A stretch of 64,000 nucleotides of DNA, taken from assembly GCF_030814655.1 (NCBI RefSeq), contig NZ_JAUSVK010000001.1, positions 6,765,001-6,829,000 of the forward strand. Direction: 5' to 3'. Below, piece by piece: positions 43,694 to 52,416 of this stretch. The notes under the pieces were generated by a model. It made no database searches, was not told the DNA's origin, and worked only from the letters and a program-made list of their open reading frames with translations. This DNA comes from Labrys monachus (GTDB lineage Bacteria > Pseudomonadota > Alphaproteobacteria > Rhizobiales > Labraceae). The position numbers and the translations under genes are program-made. Every line of letters begins with the position of its first letter. Position 1 is the stretch's first letter.

Positions 43694-44386
43694 ATGGCCG
43701 AGGCCGATCCGAAAGACGATGCCGGCCTGCTGTCCGACCGCATCCGCAACGCGCTGATCGACGCCATCTCCTCGGGCGAGCTCGCGCCCGGCGCGACGCT
43801 GGACGAACAGCAGGTCGCCGCCCAGCACGGGGTGTCGCGCACGCCGGTCAGGGAGGCGCTGCGCCAGCTCGCCGCCAGCGGCATGGTCGAGGTCCGCCCG
43901 CGCCGCGGGGTCATCGTCCGCCGGGTCACCGCGGACGAAATCATGGGCCTGTTCGAGACGATGGCCGAGATGGAGGCCGTCTGCGTGCGCCTGGCGACCT
44001 ATCGCATCACGCCGGCCGAGCGCAGCCGGCTGCTGCGCATCCACGAGGCGAGCGAAGCCGTGGTGGCGAAAGGCGATGTCGACGCCTATGACGCGCTCAA
44101 CCGCGCGTTCCACGAGGCGATCTACCGCGCCGCGCACAACGACTTCCTCGCCGAGCAGATGGCGGCCGTGCGGACGCGGCTGAATGCCTTCCGCCGGATG
44201 CAGCTGCGCCTGGAGCGCCGTCTGGCGCGGTCGCGTGAAGAACATGACGCGGTGATGCGGGCCATCGCCGAAGGCGACGGCGACAAGGCCGGGCGGCGGA
44301 TGCGCGCCCACATGCTCAATGCCGCCAGCGCGCTGGACAGCTACATCGCGCAGCAGAACGCCTCGCCCGCAGCGCCGGAGGCCTGA
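43694..44386 (+). CDS. GntR-family (FCR/FadR type) transcriptional regulator
   Basis: 230 residues from ATG 43694 with GGGAGGG upstream. Winged helix: LLSDRIRNALIDAISSGELAPGATLDEQQVAAQHGVSRTPVREALRQLAASGMVEVRPRRGVIVR. The C-terminal FCD-like all-helical ligand domain has conserved Asp/His positions (DAYDALNRAFHEAIYRAAHN; RSREEHDAVMRAIAEGD) that usually bind a metal and a carboxylate. It is divergent from mdcA and so likely the malonate-responsive regulator of the operon, replacing the LysR-type MdcR of other bacteria. A 46-codon leader ORF ends 1 nt before its start. Confidence 0.88.
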   Translation: MAEADPKDDAGLLSDRIRNALIDAISSGELAPGATLDEQQVAAQHGVSRTPVREALRQLAASGMVEVRPRRGVIVRRVTADEIMGLFETMAEMEAVCVRLATYRITPAERSRLLRIHEASEAVVAKGDVDAYDALNRAFHEAIYRAAHNDFLAEQMAAVRTRLNAFRRMQLRLERRLARSREEHDAVMRAIAEGDGDKAGRRMRAHMLNAASALDSYIAQQNASPAAPEA

Positions 44387-44405
44387 TCGCGCCGGACAAC
44401 GAAAA

Positions 44406-44436
44406 CGCCCCGCGCCGATCCGATCGACGCGGGGCG
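44406..44436. terminator. Stem-loop after gntR
   Basis: 15-nt arms (44406-44420 and 44422-44436) with the core CGCCCCGCG and a single internal mismatch lie 20 nt after the gntR stop. AAAA precedes the left arm, so the U-run is on the minus-strand side. Confidence 0.55.
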
Positions 44437-44927
44437 ATGCCGTTGCAATGGGTCTCGCGAACTTCTTGCGGTGGCGCGCTCAATGTCTTGGAGGATATTG
44501 AACGGTTCAAGTTTTGTCGTCCGACTAAGGCGGAATAGTGACGAATCAGTATGAGAGTTCAGCGTATTTATGCATTTCTATTGAATATAAATATTTATAC
44601 ATTTCGGAACAATAAGATTTTATGTCCGACTCGGGGAGGTCGAGCGGAGTCCTGCGGGTCAATAGGCTTCTGTTGCCTCTCCCGCGCTGTTCCTAATTTT
44701 TATGCTGAGGCTCGAGAAGCGCGCGGAATCCGACGCAGACTTCCATAGATCAGAGACATTACTTGACCGCGCCGTGCGTCCCGGTCTCGCAAAGCGTCTC
44801 GCGGGCGATGGGCCACGCTTCCTTGCCGCGGCCGGCCGACCCCGCCGCGTCTGCGCTTCAGGCCGTTCGCTGCGGCAGCCCGAGAGCGGACTTCCTGCTC
44901 CGAGGGTGCGCTGGGCGCACCATAGGA

Positions 44928-44951
44928 AAGGCCCGGCCGGAGCCGGGCCTT
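44928..44951 (-). terminator. Rho-independent terminator of the porin gene
   Basis: On the minus strand, 21 nt past the porin stop, a 10-bp stem AAGGCCCGGC / GCCGGGCCTT with a 4-nt loop is followed by a short T-run (CCTTTCC). Confidence 0.7.
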
Positions 44952-44972
44952 CTGTCGCTGGATCGAAACCGA

Positions 44973-46253
44973 TCAGAACGAGCGGATGATGCGGACGCCG
45001 CCGACGATGGCGTCCGTCGTGGCCTTCGTCAGCACCGCGTCGCTCTCGCCGGCAACGATGTTCTCGCTGCCCTGGTCGGACTTGGTGTTGGCGTAATAGA
45101 CTTCGGCGCCGATCGTCAGGTTCTTGACGATCTGGTAGCTCAGCTGGGCGCCGACCTGGTAGACCGTGAAGTCGTTGTAGGTCGCCGGCGCATCGTAATG
45201 GCCGTAGCTGCCGAAGATCATCGCCTTCAACTGCGGGGTGATGTTGAAGCCGGCTTCGCCGGTCACCGCCCAGCTCTTCGCCGTCTTCAGGCTGCCGTCG
45301 ACCACATAGGCGTCATAGGCGTTCGGCGCGCCGGCCGGCGAATACTGGTTGTCCGAAACGCCGGTGAAGGCGTTGGCGCCGTCGGCATAGTCGCCTTCGA
45401 CGGCGATGTAGCCGCCGGTCAGGGCCGGGATGTTGACCGAGACGCCGGCACCGACCGCAAAGCCCCACTTGCTGGAGGTGCCGCTGCTGTCGCTCACGCC
45501 GAGAACGTCGGTCTGATGGAGAGCGCCCATGATCTGGGCCTTGCCCCATGCGCCGTCATACAGCACGTTGCCGATGATGTTCGGCATCTTGGTGCCAGCA
45601 TTCGTCAGCGTGCTGCTCGAACTCTCCACGCCGTTGCGATAGGCTGCCGGATCTTCGATCGACAGCGTCGCGCTGAAGCCGCCGCCGAACTGGGCGGTAT
45701 AGGCCAGCAATTCCTTGGTGCCGGTGCCGCCCGAACCGAAGTAAGGCGCGAAGAAAGTATCGCCATAGTAGTTGTCGTAGAAGGCGTAGAAGGATTCGGC
45801 GTAACCGGCCGTCAGGCCGCCGAACTGGATATAGGCCTTGTCGACATACACGCTGGAGCCGGACACGTTGCCGGCCTGCCAGGACTGGCCGTTGGAGTTA
45901 CCCGTCGCGGCGTCGATCAGCAAATAGGTGCGCAGCAGGCCGTAATCGGTGTCGGTACGGACGTCGAAGCCGATCTGGGCGCGACCCTGGAAGGAGCTCT
46001 GGCCGAGCGACCGCTTGCTGCCGGTGGTGGTCCGGCTCGACAGGCTGTTGAACGTGTAGTCGGCGCGGATGTTGCCGCTGATCTTCAGGCAGGTGTCGGT
46101 GCCGGGGATATAGAAGAAGCCGGGCCCGAACTCCGAGCAGACCTTCACATATTCGACAGGCTCTGCCTTCGTCATGGGTAGATCGGCAGCCTGGGCGCCG
46201 CCGATAACGGCGAGGCCGGCGGCGGCGGCGAGGAGAAGTGATTTCGTCGTCAT
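44973..46253 (-). CDS. Outer membrane porin (rhizobial Omp_2 / RopA-like family)
   Basis: 426 residues. ATG 46253 with GGAGG 7 nt upstream. Signal peptide MTTKSLLLAAAAGLAVIGGAQA, cleaved before ADLP. The mature N-terminus AEPVEYVKVCSEFGPGFFYIPGTDTCLKISG is the invariant opening of alphaproteobacterial Omp_2 porins, with two Cys that can pair. Amphipathic beta strands follow to the terminal VGGVRIIRSF (C-terminal Phe for BAM recognition). It forms a general diffusion channel. A strong RBS and terminator suggest high expression. Confidence 0.94.
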   Translation of the reverse strand: MTTKSLLLAAAAGLAVIGGAQAADLPMTKAEPVEYVKVCSEFGPGFFYIPGTDTCLKISGNIRADYTFNSLSSRTTTGSKRSLGQSSFQGRAQIGFDVRTDTDYGLLRTYLLIDAATGNSNGQSWQAGNVSGSSVYVDKAYIQFGGLTAGYAESFYAFYDNYYGDTFFAPYFGSGGTGTKELLAYTAQFGGGFSATLSIEDPAAYRNGVESSSSTLTNAGTKMPNIIGNVLYDGAWGKAQIMGALHQTDVLGVSDSSGTSSKWGFAVGAGVSVNIPALTGGYIAVEGDYADGANAFTGVSDNQYSPAGAPNAYDAYVVDGSLKTAKSWAVTGEAGFNITPQLKAMIFGSYGHYDAPATYNDFTVYQVGAQLSYQIVKNLTIGAEVYYANTKSDQGSENIVAGESDAVLTKATTDAIVGGVRIIRSF

Positions 46254-46974
46254 GAGATGACCTCCAAAACAGTTACATCGATTCTCCGGCCCCCACCCGT
46301 GGCTCCTTCGCAGAGACAGGATCCATCGATGAATCGATGTCGGGACATTGCTGAACACCGCCGGCGCTTACAATAGTCGCAGTGGCGATCAACTATAGAT
46401 CGCAGCATTTTCGGGGCGCCGTGTAGCAAAAAGGTCACAGATGCGGCATAATTATTCAAATAATACGTCGCTATTTTTATAACATAAAAATTTTTATACA
46501 AAATATACAAAAATATACGCATTTCATGACAAGATTTGGCCACGATTTATTTTGAAGGCGATCAGCCTCGCGGTTCTCCGCGCCCCGTCGGGCGGCGGGG
46601 AATTCGGGCTGGAGGCATCCGGAGGGCATCGGAGGGCGCAGCGGGAGCTGAGACGAGAGGAGGCGCAATTCCGTCATACCCTGGCTCGTCCCCGCCTATC
46701 CCGACTTCATCGAGAACGACGGCAGGCGGCCCGCTGGATTGCCGGGGCAGGCCCCGGCAATGACAAATCCTGAACCGTCACGGGCCAAGGCTGACGGGGC
46801 GGGAAAGGCGCGGCAACCAAACGGGCGCGGAGCGGGATCGCCATTCGTGGTGACGGGCCCTCCCTCCTGCCCTGGAGGGGCCGGGAGAGGCAGCGGCGTT
46901 TCGCCCGTTTTGGATGGTGCAAATTATTCCGGGCTTCCGTTACAGTATGCCGAGGGGATCACGGAGCCAGCGAC
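46254..46974. other. Long A/T-rich leader and intergenic region, no gene seen
   Basis: 46430-46560 is strongly A/T-rich, upstream of the porin gene, and probably holds its promoter and a long 5' leader. 46560-46970 is GC-rich with a palindrome at 46738-46761; no convincing gene. Confidence 0.45.
46738..46761. repeat. Palindromic REP-like element
   Basis: Perfect 11-bp arms ATTGCCGGGGC / GCCCCGGCAAT with a 2-nt loop (46738-46748 and 46751-46761), in an intergenic region. Confidence 0.65.
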
Positions 46975-47781
46975 ATGCCGGGTAGGTTCGACAAGCTGCA
47001 TGGGCGCCTGACCGGCCGCGGCAGCTTCACCGTCGTCCTCGGCCACGGCTTCGGCACGGACCAGACCGCCTGGTCCGGCGTGCGCGACTGGCTCGACGAT
47101 CATTGCCGGGTCGTCTCCTTCGACTTCGCGGGCGCCGGCCCGGACGGCGAGGCGAATTACGATCCGAGGCGGCACACCTCCATTTTCGGCCATGCCGACG
47201 ACCTCCTCGATATCCTCGGCGAATTGAAGCTCGGCACCTGCATCTATATCGGCCACTCCGTCGGCTGCATGATCGGAGCGGCGGCGGCGGCCGGCCGGGC
47301 CGCGCTGTTCGAGCGCCTCCTCTTCGTCGGCGGCTCGCCCCGCTATCTCAATGACGGCGACTATCACGGCGGCTTCGAGCAGCCGGATCTCGACGGCCTC
47401 TATGACGGCATGGCGGCGAATTTCCAGGCCTGGGCGGCGGGCTTCGTGCCCCTCGTCGTCGGCGTGCCGGACCGCGCCGCCATCAGCGAATTCTCGCGGA
47501 CCCTGTTCCTGATGCGGCCCGACATCGCCCTCGCCACGGCGCGGATGATCTTCCAGTCGGACATGCGGAGCGTGGTCCGCGGACTGCGGAACAGGGCGCA
47601 TATCATCCAGGCACGCCGGGACATTGCCGTTCCGCCGGCGGTCGCCGGCTGGCTGCACGCCCATATCGACGGCTCCACGCTCGATATCGTCGACGCCGAG
47701 GGACATCTTCCCCACATGACGGCGCCGGACAGGCTCATTCCCCTGTTCGAGCGCTATCTGATGCCGGTCGGCGTCGGTTGA
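46975..47781 (+). CDS. RsbQ-like alpha/beta hydrolase
   Basis: 268 residues. Features of the RsbQ/KAI2 family: VVLGHGFGTDQTAW, FDFAGAGPDGEANYDPRRH, nucleophile GHSVG (Ser95), QARRDIAVP (Asp216) and EGHLPHMTAP (His244). In Bacillus, RsbQ generates a ligand for the PAS domain of RsbP. Here the next gene encodes a PAS-GGDEF protein on the same strand, so the hydrolase likely supplies or gates a hydrophobic ligand for that PAS domain. Confidence 0.88.
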   Translation: MPGRFDKLHGRLTGRGSFTVVLGHGFGTDQTAWSGVRDWLDDHCRVVSFDFAGAGPDGEANYDPRRHTSIFGHADDLLDILGELKLGTCIYIGHSVGCMIGAAAAAGRAALFERLLFVGGSPRYLNDGDYHGGFEQPDLDGLYDGMAANFQAWAAGFVPLVVGVPDRAAISEFSRTLFLMRPDIALATARMIFQSDMRSVVRGLRNRAHIIQARRDIAVPPAVAGWLHAHIDGSTLDIVDAEGHLPHMTAPDRLIPLFERYLMPVGVG

Positions 47782-47947
47782 CGACGGCCTCGCGCAGGAG
47801 AGCGCCCTGATTTACGAGAGCAAGCATCATGGCCTGACGGCGCTCGCGTCGCTCGCCCGCAGCCTGACCGGCGCAGACGCCGCCCTCGCCTTCGAGGCGG
47901 GCGAGGACGGGCTGGCGCTTCCCCTGGCCGTCGATCCGGCCGCGGCC

Positions 47948-49126
47948 GTGAAGCCGTTCTCGCTGGCCGCCACCGGCCTCGAAGCCGCGAACTGGACGAG
48001 GGGACCGGCTGCCGCCGCGCCATTCCACATCCCGGCGGAGCTGGCGGCCTCGCTGGTCCGGCCTGCCGGCAAACTCCGCCTGGTGCCGGTTCCGGCCCTG
48101 GGCGCGCCGCGCAGCGGCATCCTCCTGCTCTGGTGCGAGGGCGGCGTTCCGCCGGCGCCCGCCGGCCGGCGGCCGGACGACGTCGCGAGCCTCGCCGCCC
48201 TCTTCGGCCAGATCCTGTACGACCGGGACGTCATCCGGCGCCAGCGCGTTGCCGGCGAGCGTTTCCACGACCTGTTCGAAAGCGTCGCCACCGGCATCAT
48301 CGTGCTCGAAGGCGTGCGGCAGATCGGCCTCGTCAACAAGCCCGCCGCCGATCTGCTCGGCATCGCGGAAGGCGAGGTCTCCGCGGCGGAAATCGCGGTG
48401 CCGATGAGGAATCTGCGCCAGCGCTGCCTCAACGCGGCCTCGCTCCTGGAGATCTACAGTCCCCTGCAGCAGGATCCGAACTACGCCGTGAGGGCGACAT
48501 GGGATCTCGGCGGCCAGCAATATGACGTCGACACCCATCCGATCCTCGGCAGCGGCCGCAACGGCAGGATCTGGCTGCTGCACGACGTCACCGCGCAACA
48601 TCTGGTCGAGCAGGAACTCCGGCGCCTCGCCGTCACCGATCCGCTGACCGGGCTCAACAACCGCCGGCATTTCTTCACCGCCGGTCGTGCGGTCCTGGAG
48701 GATGCGGCCGCCGCGTCGCGGCCGGCCCATGTGCTGATGCTCGATATCGACCATTTCAAATCGATCAACGACAGCTACGGGCATCAGGTCGGAGACGAGG
48801 TGATCCGCAGGGTCGCCCTCGCGATCCGCAAGGCCGTCGGCAATCGCGACCTCAGCGCCCGCCTCGGCGGCGAGGAATTCGCGATCCTGTTCCGCGACCT
48901 CGGCTTCGAGGCGGCGCTCGAGGCGGCGGAGCGCCTGCGGGCCGAGGTCGCGGCCTCTCCCGTCCGCTCCGGCGTCGGAGAGGTGGGGGTGCGGATCAGC
49001 ATCGGGCTGGCCGAGCAGGCGCCGGGCGAGACGAGCCTCGACCAGCTTCTCGCCCGCGCCGACAAGGCGCTCTATGCGGCGAAGGGGGCCGGCCGCGACC
49101 AGGTGGTCTCACACAGGAGCACCTGA
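47948..49126 (+). CDS. PAS-GGDEF diguanylate cyclase paired with an RsbQ-like hydrolase
   Basis: At least 392 residues. PAS domain: ERFHDLFESVATGIIVLEG to RNGRIWLLHDVTAQH. GGDEF domain: VTDPLTGLNNRRHFF, LDIDHFKSINDSYGHQVGDEV and active site LGGEEFAIL. The inhibitory I-site RxxD is not kept (Gly in place of Arg), so product inhibition is unlikely. It makes c-di-GMP. The start is doubtful: GTG 47948 is the first standard start, but coding-like sequence continues upstream in frame to 47762 (IYESKHHGLTALASLARSLT, GAF-like). AGGAG at 47796-47800 precedes in-frame CTG (47807) and ATT (47810). The gene follows the hydrolase almost directly. Confidence 0.85.
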   Translation: MKPFSLAATGLEAANWTRGPAAAAPFHIPAELAASLVRPAGKLRLVPVPALGAPRSGILLLWCEGGVPPAPAGRRPDDVASLAALFGQILYDRDVIRRQRVAGERFHDLFESVATGIIVLEGVRQIGLVNKPAADLLGIAEGEVSAAEIAVPMRNLRQRCLNAASLLEIYSPLQQDPNYAVRATWDLGGQQYDVDTHPILGSGRNGRIWLLHDVTAQHLVEQELRRLAVTDPLTGLNNRRHFFTAGRAVLEDAAAASRPAHVLMLDIDHFKSINDSYGHQVGDEVIRRVALAIRKAVGNRDLSARLGGEEFAILFRDLGFEAALEAAERLRAEVAASPVRSGVGEVGVRISIGLAEQAPGETSLDQLLARADKALYAAKGAGRDQVVSHRST

Positions 49127-49224
49127 GCGGCGAAGCGCAGGGGAGGGGGCGCAGCGGCGGCAGGTCGGGCATCTCGGGCGCGTCGTCCGCAGGGCCGGTC
49201 CGCCATCGGCCGCGTCCCTGCTCC

Positions 49225-49590
49225 TCACCGGGCTTCCGAGGCATGGGCCGGCGGAAAGTCGACGCGGACGGCGTCGGCGGCGCCGGAATCGCTGGTGCGA
49301 TAGCGTATGGTGAGGCCCGCCACCGCACCGGCCGGCGTCATCTCGACGTCGACGGCCTCGATATCGATCAGAGGCTCATAGGTGAGGATCGCCTCTTCGG
49401 CTGCGCGGGCGATATCGGTCCTGTCCAGGCCGGTGAAAGGGCGTCCGTCGCCATCCAGAACGCGGCTGGCGAAATAGGTCAATTCGGGGCCGGAGCCCCG
49501 CATCGTACGTAGAATGCTCCTGATCGCCAATCTAATGCTTTGCCTGGCAAATGGAGTGCGATTCGTAACATGATCGATGTCGTCGCTCAT
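49225..49590 (-). CDS. Lone gpW/gp25-like protein (baseplate-type)
   Basis: 121 residues from ATG 49590. The pattern of RQSIRLAIRSILRTMRGSGPELTYFASRVLD, IARAAEEAILTYEPLIDIEAVDVE and GAVAGLTIRYRTSDS follows the gpW/gp25 fold of phage and contractile-injection baseplates. No other phage or tail genes are nearby, so it may be a relic or co-opted copy. Family assignment is tentative. Confidence 0.5.
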   Translation of the reverse strand: MSDDIDHVTNRTPFARQSIRLAIRSILRTMRGSGPELTYFASRVLDGDGRPFTGLDRTDIARAAEEAILTYEPLIDIEAVDVEMTPAGAVAGLTIRYRTSDSGAADAVRVDFPPAHASEAR

Positions 49591-50402
49591 GGTGCTTGCT
49601 CCTATCGCAATATGCGTTTCGGACAGCATCTGCAGATGCGAATTCGTTATCTCAACGGGGTATTAACTGAGACTTGACCGTAACGGTTCCCTCCAAATAC
49701 CCGGAGGGGCACGGCTGTACCTCGCGGCCGTCACCCCGCCGCCTCCCCGGCGGCCTGCCGGACGGGGCCGGTTGCGGCGATGCCGATCGGCGTCGAGGCG
49801 AGCCGGCCGGCCGGCCGCCGGGGAGGCGCGCGGCGGCTCGACGGACCGCCCGGGACGGTATTTCCCGCCGCTTCGTGACAAATCGCCGCAAGCCGTGGCG
49901 GTCCGGCCGGAGGAAATCGTGCCTATTCGGGGCAAATATAAGGAATATCAACGGGTTATGACGGTTTGGCGAAATGCCTGAAGGCCGGCGCTCGCTTCCT
50001 CTCGAGCCCGCCGAGCCCCGTGCCTCCTCGTTCTGAAAGCAATGAATGGAGGGCGATACTGGACGATCGGCGATCGAACCCGGTATTTCCTGTCTAAACT
50101 TGAATAAAGGCATGTTTCCAGACGTCACATTGTGTCTGAAAAGGTATAGCGACAGACATGAAACGGCGCGCAATCTTGCCGCGCGGCCCGGAAACGCCGG
50201 AGCGGGGCGAGCCTCTTCATGTCGGACCGGCGAGGCGGCGAGGAGCGTGATAATCTTTACGGGGAGACGAAAGCGCTCCTCTTAGTCTCGAATTTTATTG
50301 CTTGAAAGGTGTAACTCCACCGCAATGTGCTTGTTTAAACTTGGCAAAATGATCTATGCAGCCGTGGGGACTAGTTCATGACATTCGAACGGAGATATCA
50401 AG
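49591..50402. other. Long region upstream of the MucR-like gene, no clear gene
   Basis: About 810 bp. 49680-49900 is GC-rich; 50270-50400 is A/T-rich and probably holds the mucR promoter and autoregulatory A/T-rich sites typical of MucR. Small frames on both strands lack recognisable domains. Confidence 0.45.
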
Positions 50403-50834
50403 ATGGATGACGACAGTGTCAGCATTACAGCGGATATCGTATCCGCTTACGTATCCAACAACAGCGTCGCGCATATCGATCTTCCGAAATTGATTGCGGA
50501 CGTCCATTCAGCATTGATGCGGCTCGCGCAAGGCCGAGGCGAGGAAGCCCCCGCCGAGGTGCAGCAGATTCCCGCGGTTGCGATCAAGAAATCAGTAACG
50601 CCGGACTACATCATCAGTCTTGAGGACGGTAAGAAATTTAAGTCGCTGAAGCGCCATCTGAGCTCGCACTACAACATGACGCCGGATGAATATCGCGCGA
50701 AATGGGGCCTGCCGGCCGATTATCCGATGGTTGCCCCGAATTATGCCAAATCCCGCTCGGATCTCGCCAAGCAGATGGGGCTCGGGCAGGCCCGCAGGAA
50801 GGCTCCGCCGAAAAAGACGGCCGCAGCGCGCTGA
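50403..50834 (+). CDS. MucR/Ros-family transcriptional regulator
   Basis: 143 residues. N-terminal oligomerisation half: [33 protein letters not shown]-terminal Ros-type zinc-finger half: [62 protein letters not shown]. In most MucR proteins the first ligand is Cys (DYIxCLEDG); here it is Ser, while Asp and the two His (HLSSH) remain, so zinc binding may be lost or altered. MucR controls exopolysaccharide, motility and cell-cycle genes and represses itself. The Lys-rich tail is typical. Confidence 0.93.
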   Translation: MDDDSVSITADIVSAYVSNNSVAHIDLPKLIADVHSALMRLAQGRGEEAPAEVQQIPAVAIKKSVTPDYIISLEDGKKFKSLKRHLSSHYNMTPDEYRAKWGLPADYPMVAPNYAKSRSDLAKQMGLGQARRKAPPKKTAAAR

Positions 50835-51371
50835 AGGGTGCCGCACGGCAGGGTTGCGAAGGCGGACGGGCGTGCGTCCCGGCGGGACATGCCCGTTCCA
50901 TCGGCCGAACGCCGTCAGCCTGCAGCCTTGACGCAAGCCGATCCGTACGGGCGACGGCAGGATTTTGGCGTCGCAGGGGATGGGGTGTTGTCCGTGCCGG
51001 GGAGGCCGATCCTCGGCGGGGCGGGGGCGGCCCCACCGCGTCCGCGGCGCCAGGCAGGAGGCGGCTGAAGCCGTTTCCGGCAAGGCCGATCGACTTTTCG
51101 ATCAGGCAGACGACGTCGAAACAGGAAGGCAGGGAACATTGCGCTTCGATCGAAGCGCAGCCTACCGCGGCCGCGGGGCTCGATTTTTCGCCCCGCCTGC
51201 GGTTCCGCGCCTTTTCGGCGGACAAGGGCGCCCGCATTCTCTGGAAAATGCCCGGGCGCCGATTCCCCCCTCAGGGTGTTCCACCTTCAGATCGAATCAC
51301 CAAGAAGCGCAAAGTTCTTTTGGTACCACTGCGTCAAATTGACGAGCCGTTTCGCTCGAACGCATTTTGCT
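50835..51371. other. Intergenic region after mucR, no gene seen
   Basis: 537 bp, GC-rich, with overlapping high-GC frames lacking recognisable products. It ends with the dispersed motif at 51359-51375. Confidence 0.4.
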
Positions 51372-51375
51372 CTAG
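51359..51375 (-). repeat. Dispersed AACGCATTTTGCTCTAG motif
   Basis: Inverted near-copy (15 of 17 bases) of 305-321. It supplies the stop codon of the small minus-strand gene ending at 51372. Confidence 0.55.
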
Positions 51376-51677
51376 CGCATGCCGACCAGGCGCTTGGCGG
51401 CCCGGTATTCGACCAGCACGGGGCGGGGAGGCATCCTGCGCTCGGACGACGCCGACGGCGAGATCGACAGCGTGAGCCGGCGCTCGTTCTGCTTCTTCAT
51501 CTTGCGGGCGACTTCGCGAACCTCGTCGGCCTCGACGCCCAGGAGCGAAGCGGCGATCTCGACCTGCTGCTCTGCGTCGCTGCTCATGCATTCGGCCGCG
51601 GTCAGCGCCTCCTCGATGGTCGGCGGGGCCTGCTTGACGCGGCGGCTGCCATATTTGGTTTTCCAGGAAGCGAGCAT
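51372..51677 (-). CDS. Hypothetical protein, 101 residues
   Basis: Starts MLASWKTKYGSRRVKQAPP. Acidic, helical middle (TIEEALTAAECMSSDAEQQVEIAASLLGVEADEVREVARKMKKQ) and a basic C-terminus (RRMPPRPVLVEYRAAKRLV). No recognised family. The ordered helix with heptad-like spacing and the balanced composition support a real gene. It is monocistronic. Confidence 0.55.
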   Translation of the reverse strand: MLASWKTKYGSRRVKQAPPTIEEALTAAECMSSDAEQQVEIAASLLGVEADEVREVARKMKKQNERRLTLSISPSASSERRMPPRPVLVEYRAAKRLVGMR

Positions 51678-51893
51678 GATGTTGATGACCCCGTCGGATA
51701 TTCGCCGTTACCATATCAGCAAATGCGCGATGTTGCAGTGCAACAAAAGCTGGGCTGCTATGCATCAAGGCGGGTGGCGCGGCGCGGCGTGCCGGGACCC
51801 GTCGCGCACCATGCCGGTCAGGGGAGCGGCACACCATGCCTCCGGTGGGCGGGTCACCCGACCCGCCCCTCCCGGGACCCGTCGCGCCGGCGA

Positions 51894-52190
51894 TCAGTAG
51901 CCCCAATGGCGGTAGGGGTGATGCCAGCCATAGGCGCGATGGTAATAGCGGGGCCCGCCGTAATAATGCACCCGCGGGCCGCCATAATAGATCACGCGCC
52001 GGTTGGGAACGCAGCGCCCCCACGGATTGGGATGCCAGCCCGGGCCGCATCCCCAGCGCACGTCCTGCACGAGGCTGGAGGCGCCCGGCGCCGCCGGCGC
52101 CAGAGTCATGGCCGAGGACGCCTCGGCGGTGGCGACGAGACCTCCCAGACCGATCAGGGAGGCGGCGACAAACTTCATGCAGGTTCTCAT
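51894..52190 (-). CDS. Small secreted Gly/Tyr/His-rich protein
   Basis: 98 residues from ATG 52190 with GGAG 9 nt upstream. Signal peptide MRTCMKFVAASLIGLGGLVATAEASSA. The mature C-terminus GCGPGWHPNPWGRCVPNRR then repeats of YYGGPR and YHRAYGWHHPYRHW. This is the common rhizobial GCGPGxHxxxxGxC small exported protein, of unknown function, possibly envelope- or metal-associated. Confidence 0.8.
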   Translation of the reverse strand: MRTCMKFVAASLIGLGGLVATAEASSAMTLAPAAPGASSLVQDVRWGCGPGWHPNPWGRCVPNRRVIYYGGPRVHYYGGPRYYHRAYGWHHPYRHWGY

Positions 52191-52416
52191 GGCATATCTC
52201 CGTGCTGCCGGTTGCAGTAACGCAAGGTAACGCCGCAGATCTGAACGGCTGCTGAATTTCGCCGTCATCTTCAGTTCTGTCCGGTTACCTACGGGAAGGA
52301 GTATCGGGCCGAACGCCGGCCGGTGATGTGACGTCCGGCACAGCGAATGCCCGGCCAAGCCGTGCGCGGCGACATCGCCTCCTTCCGCCGGGGGCGCCTG
52401 CGGACCCGCCGGCCCC

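Larger units (their letters stand above)
44387..44972. other. Intergenic region between gntR and the porin, no gene seen
   Basis: Two stem-loops (listed separately) and an A/T-rich stretch at 44555-44625. The small frames here (for example 44551-44748) have no recognisable product. Confidence 0.45.
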
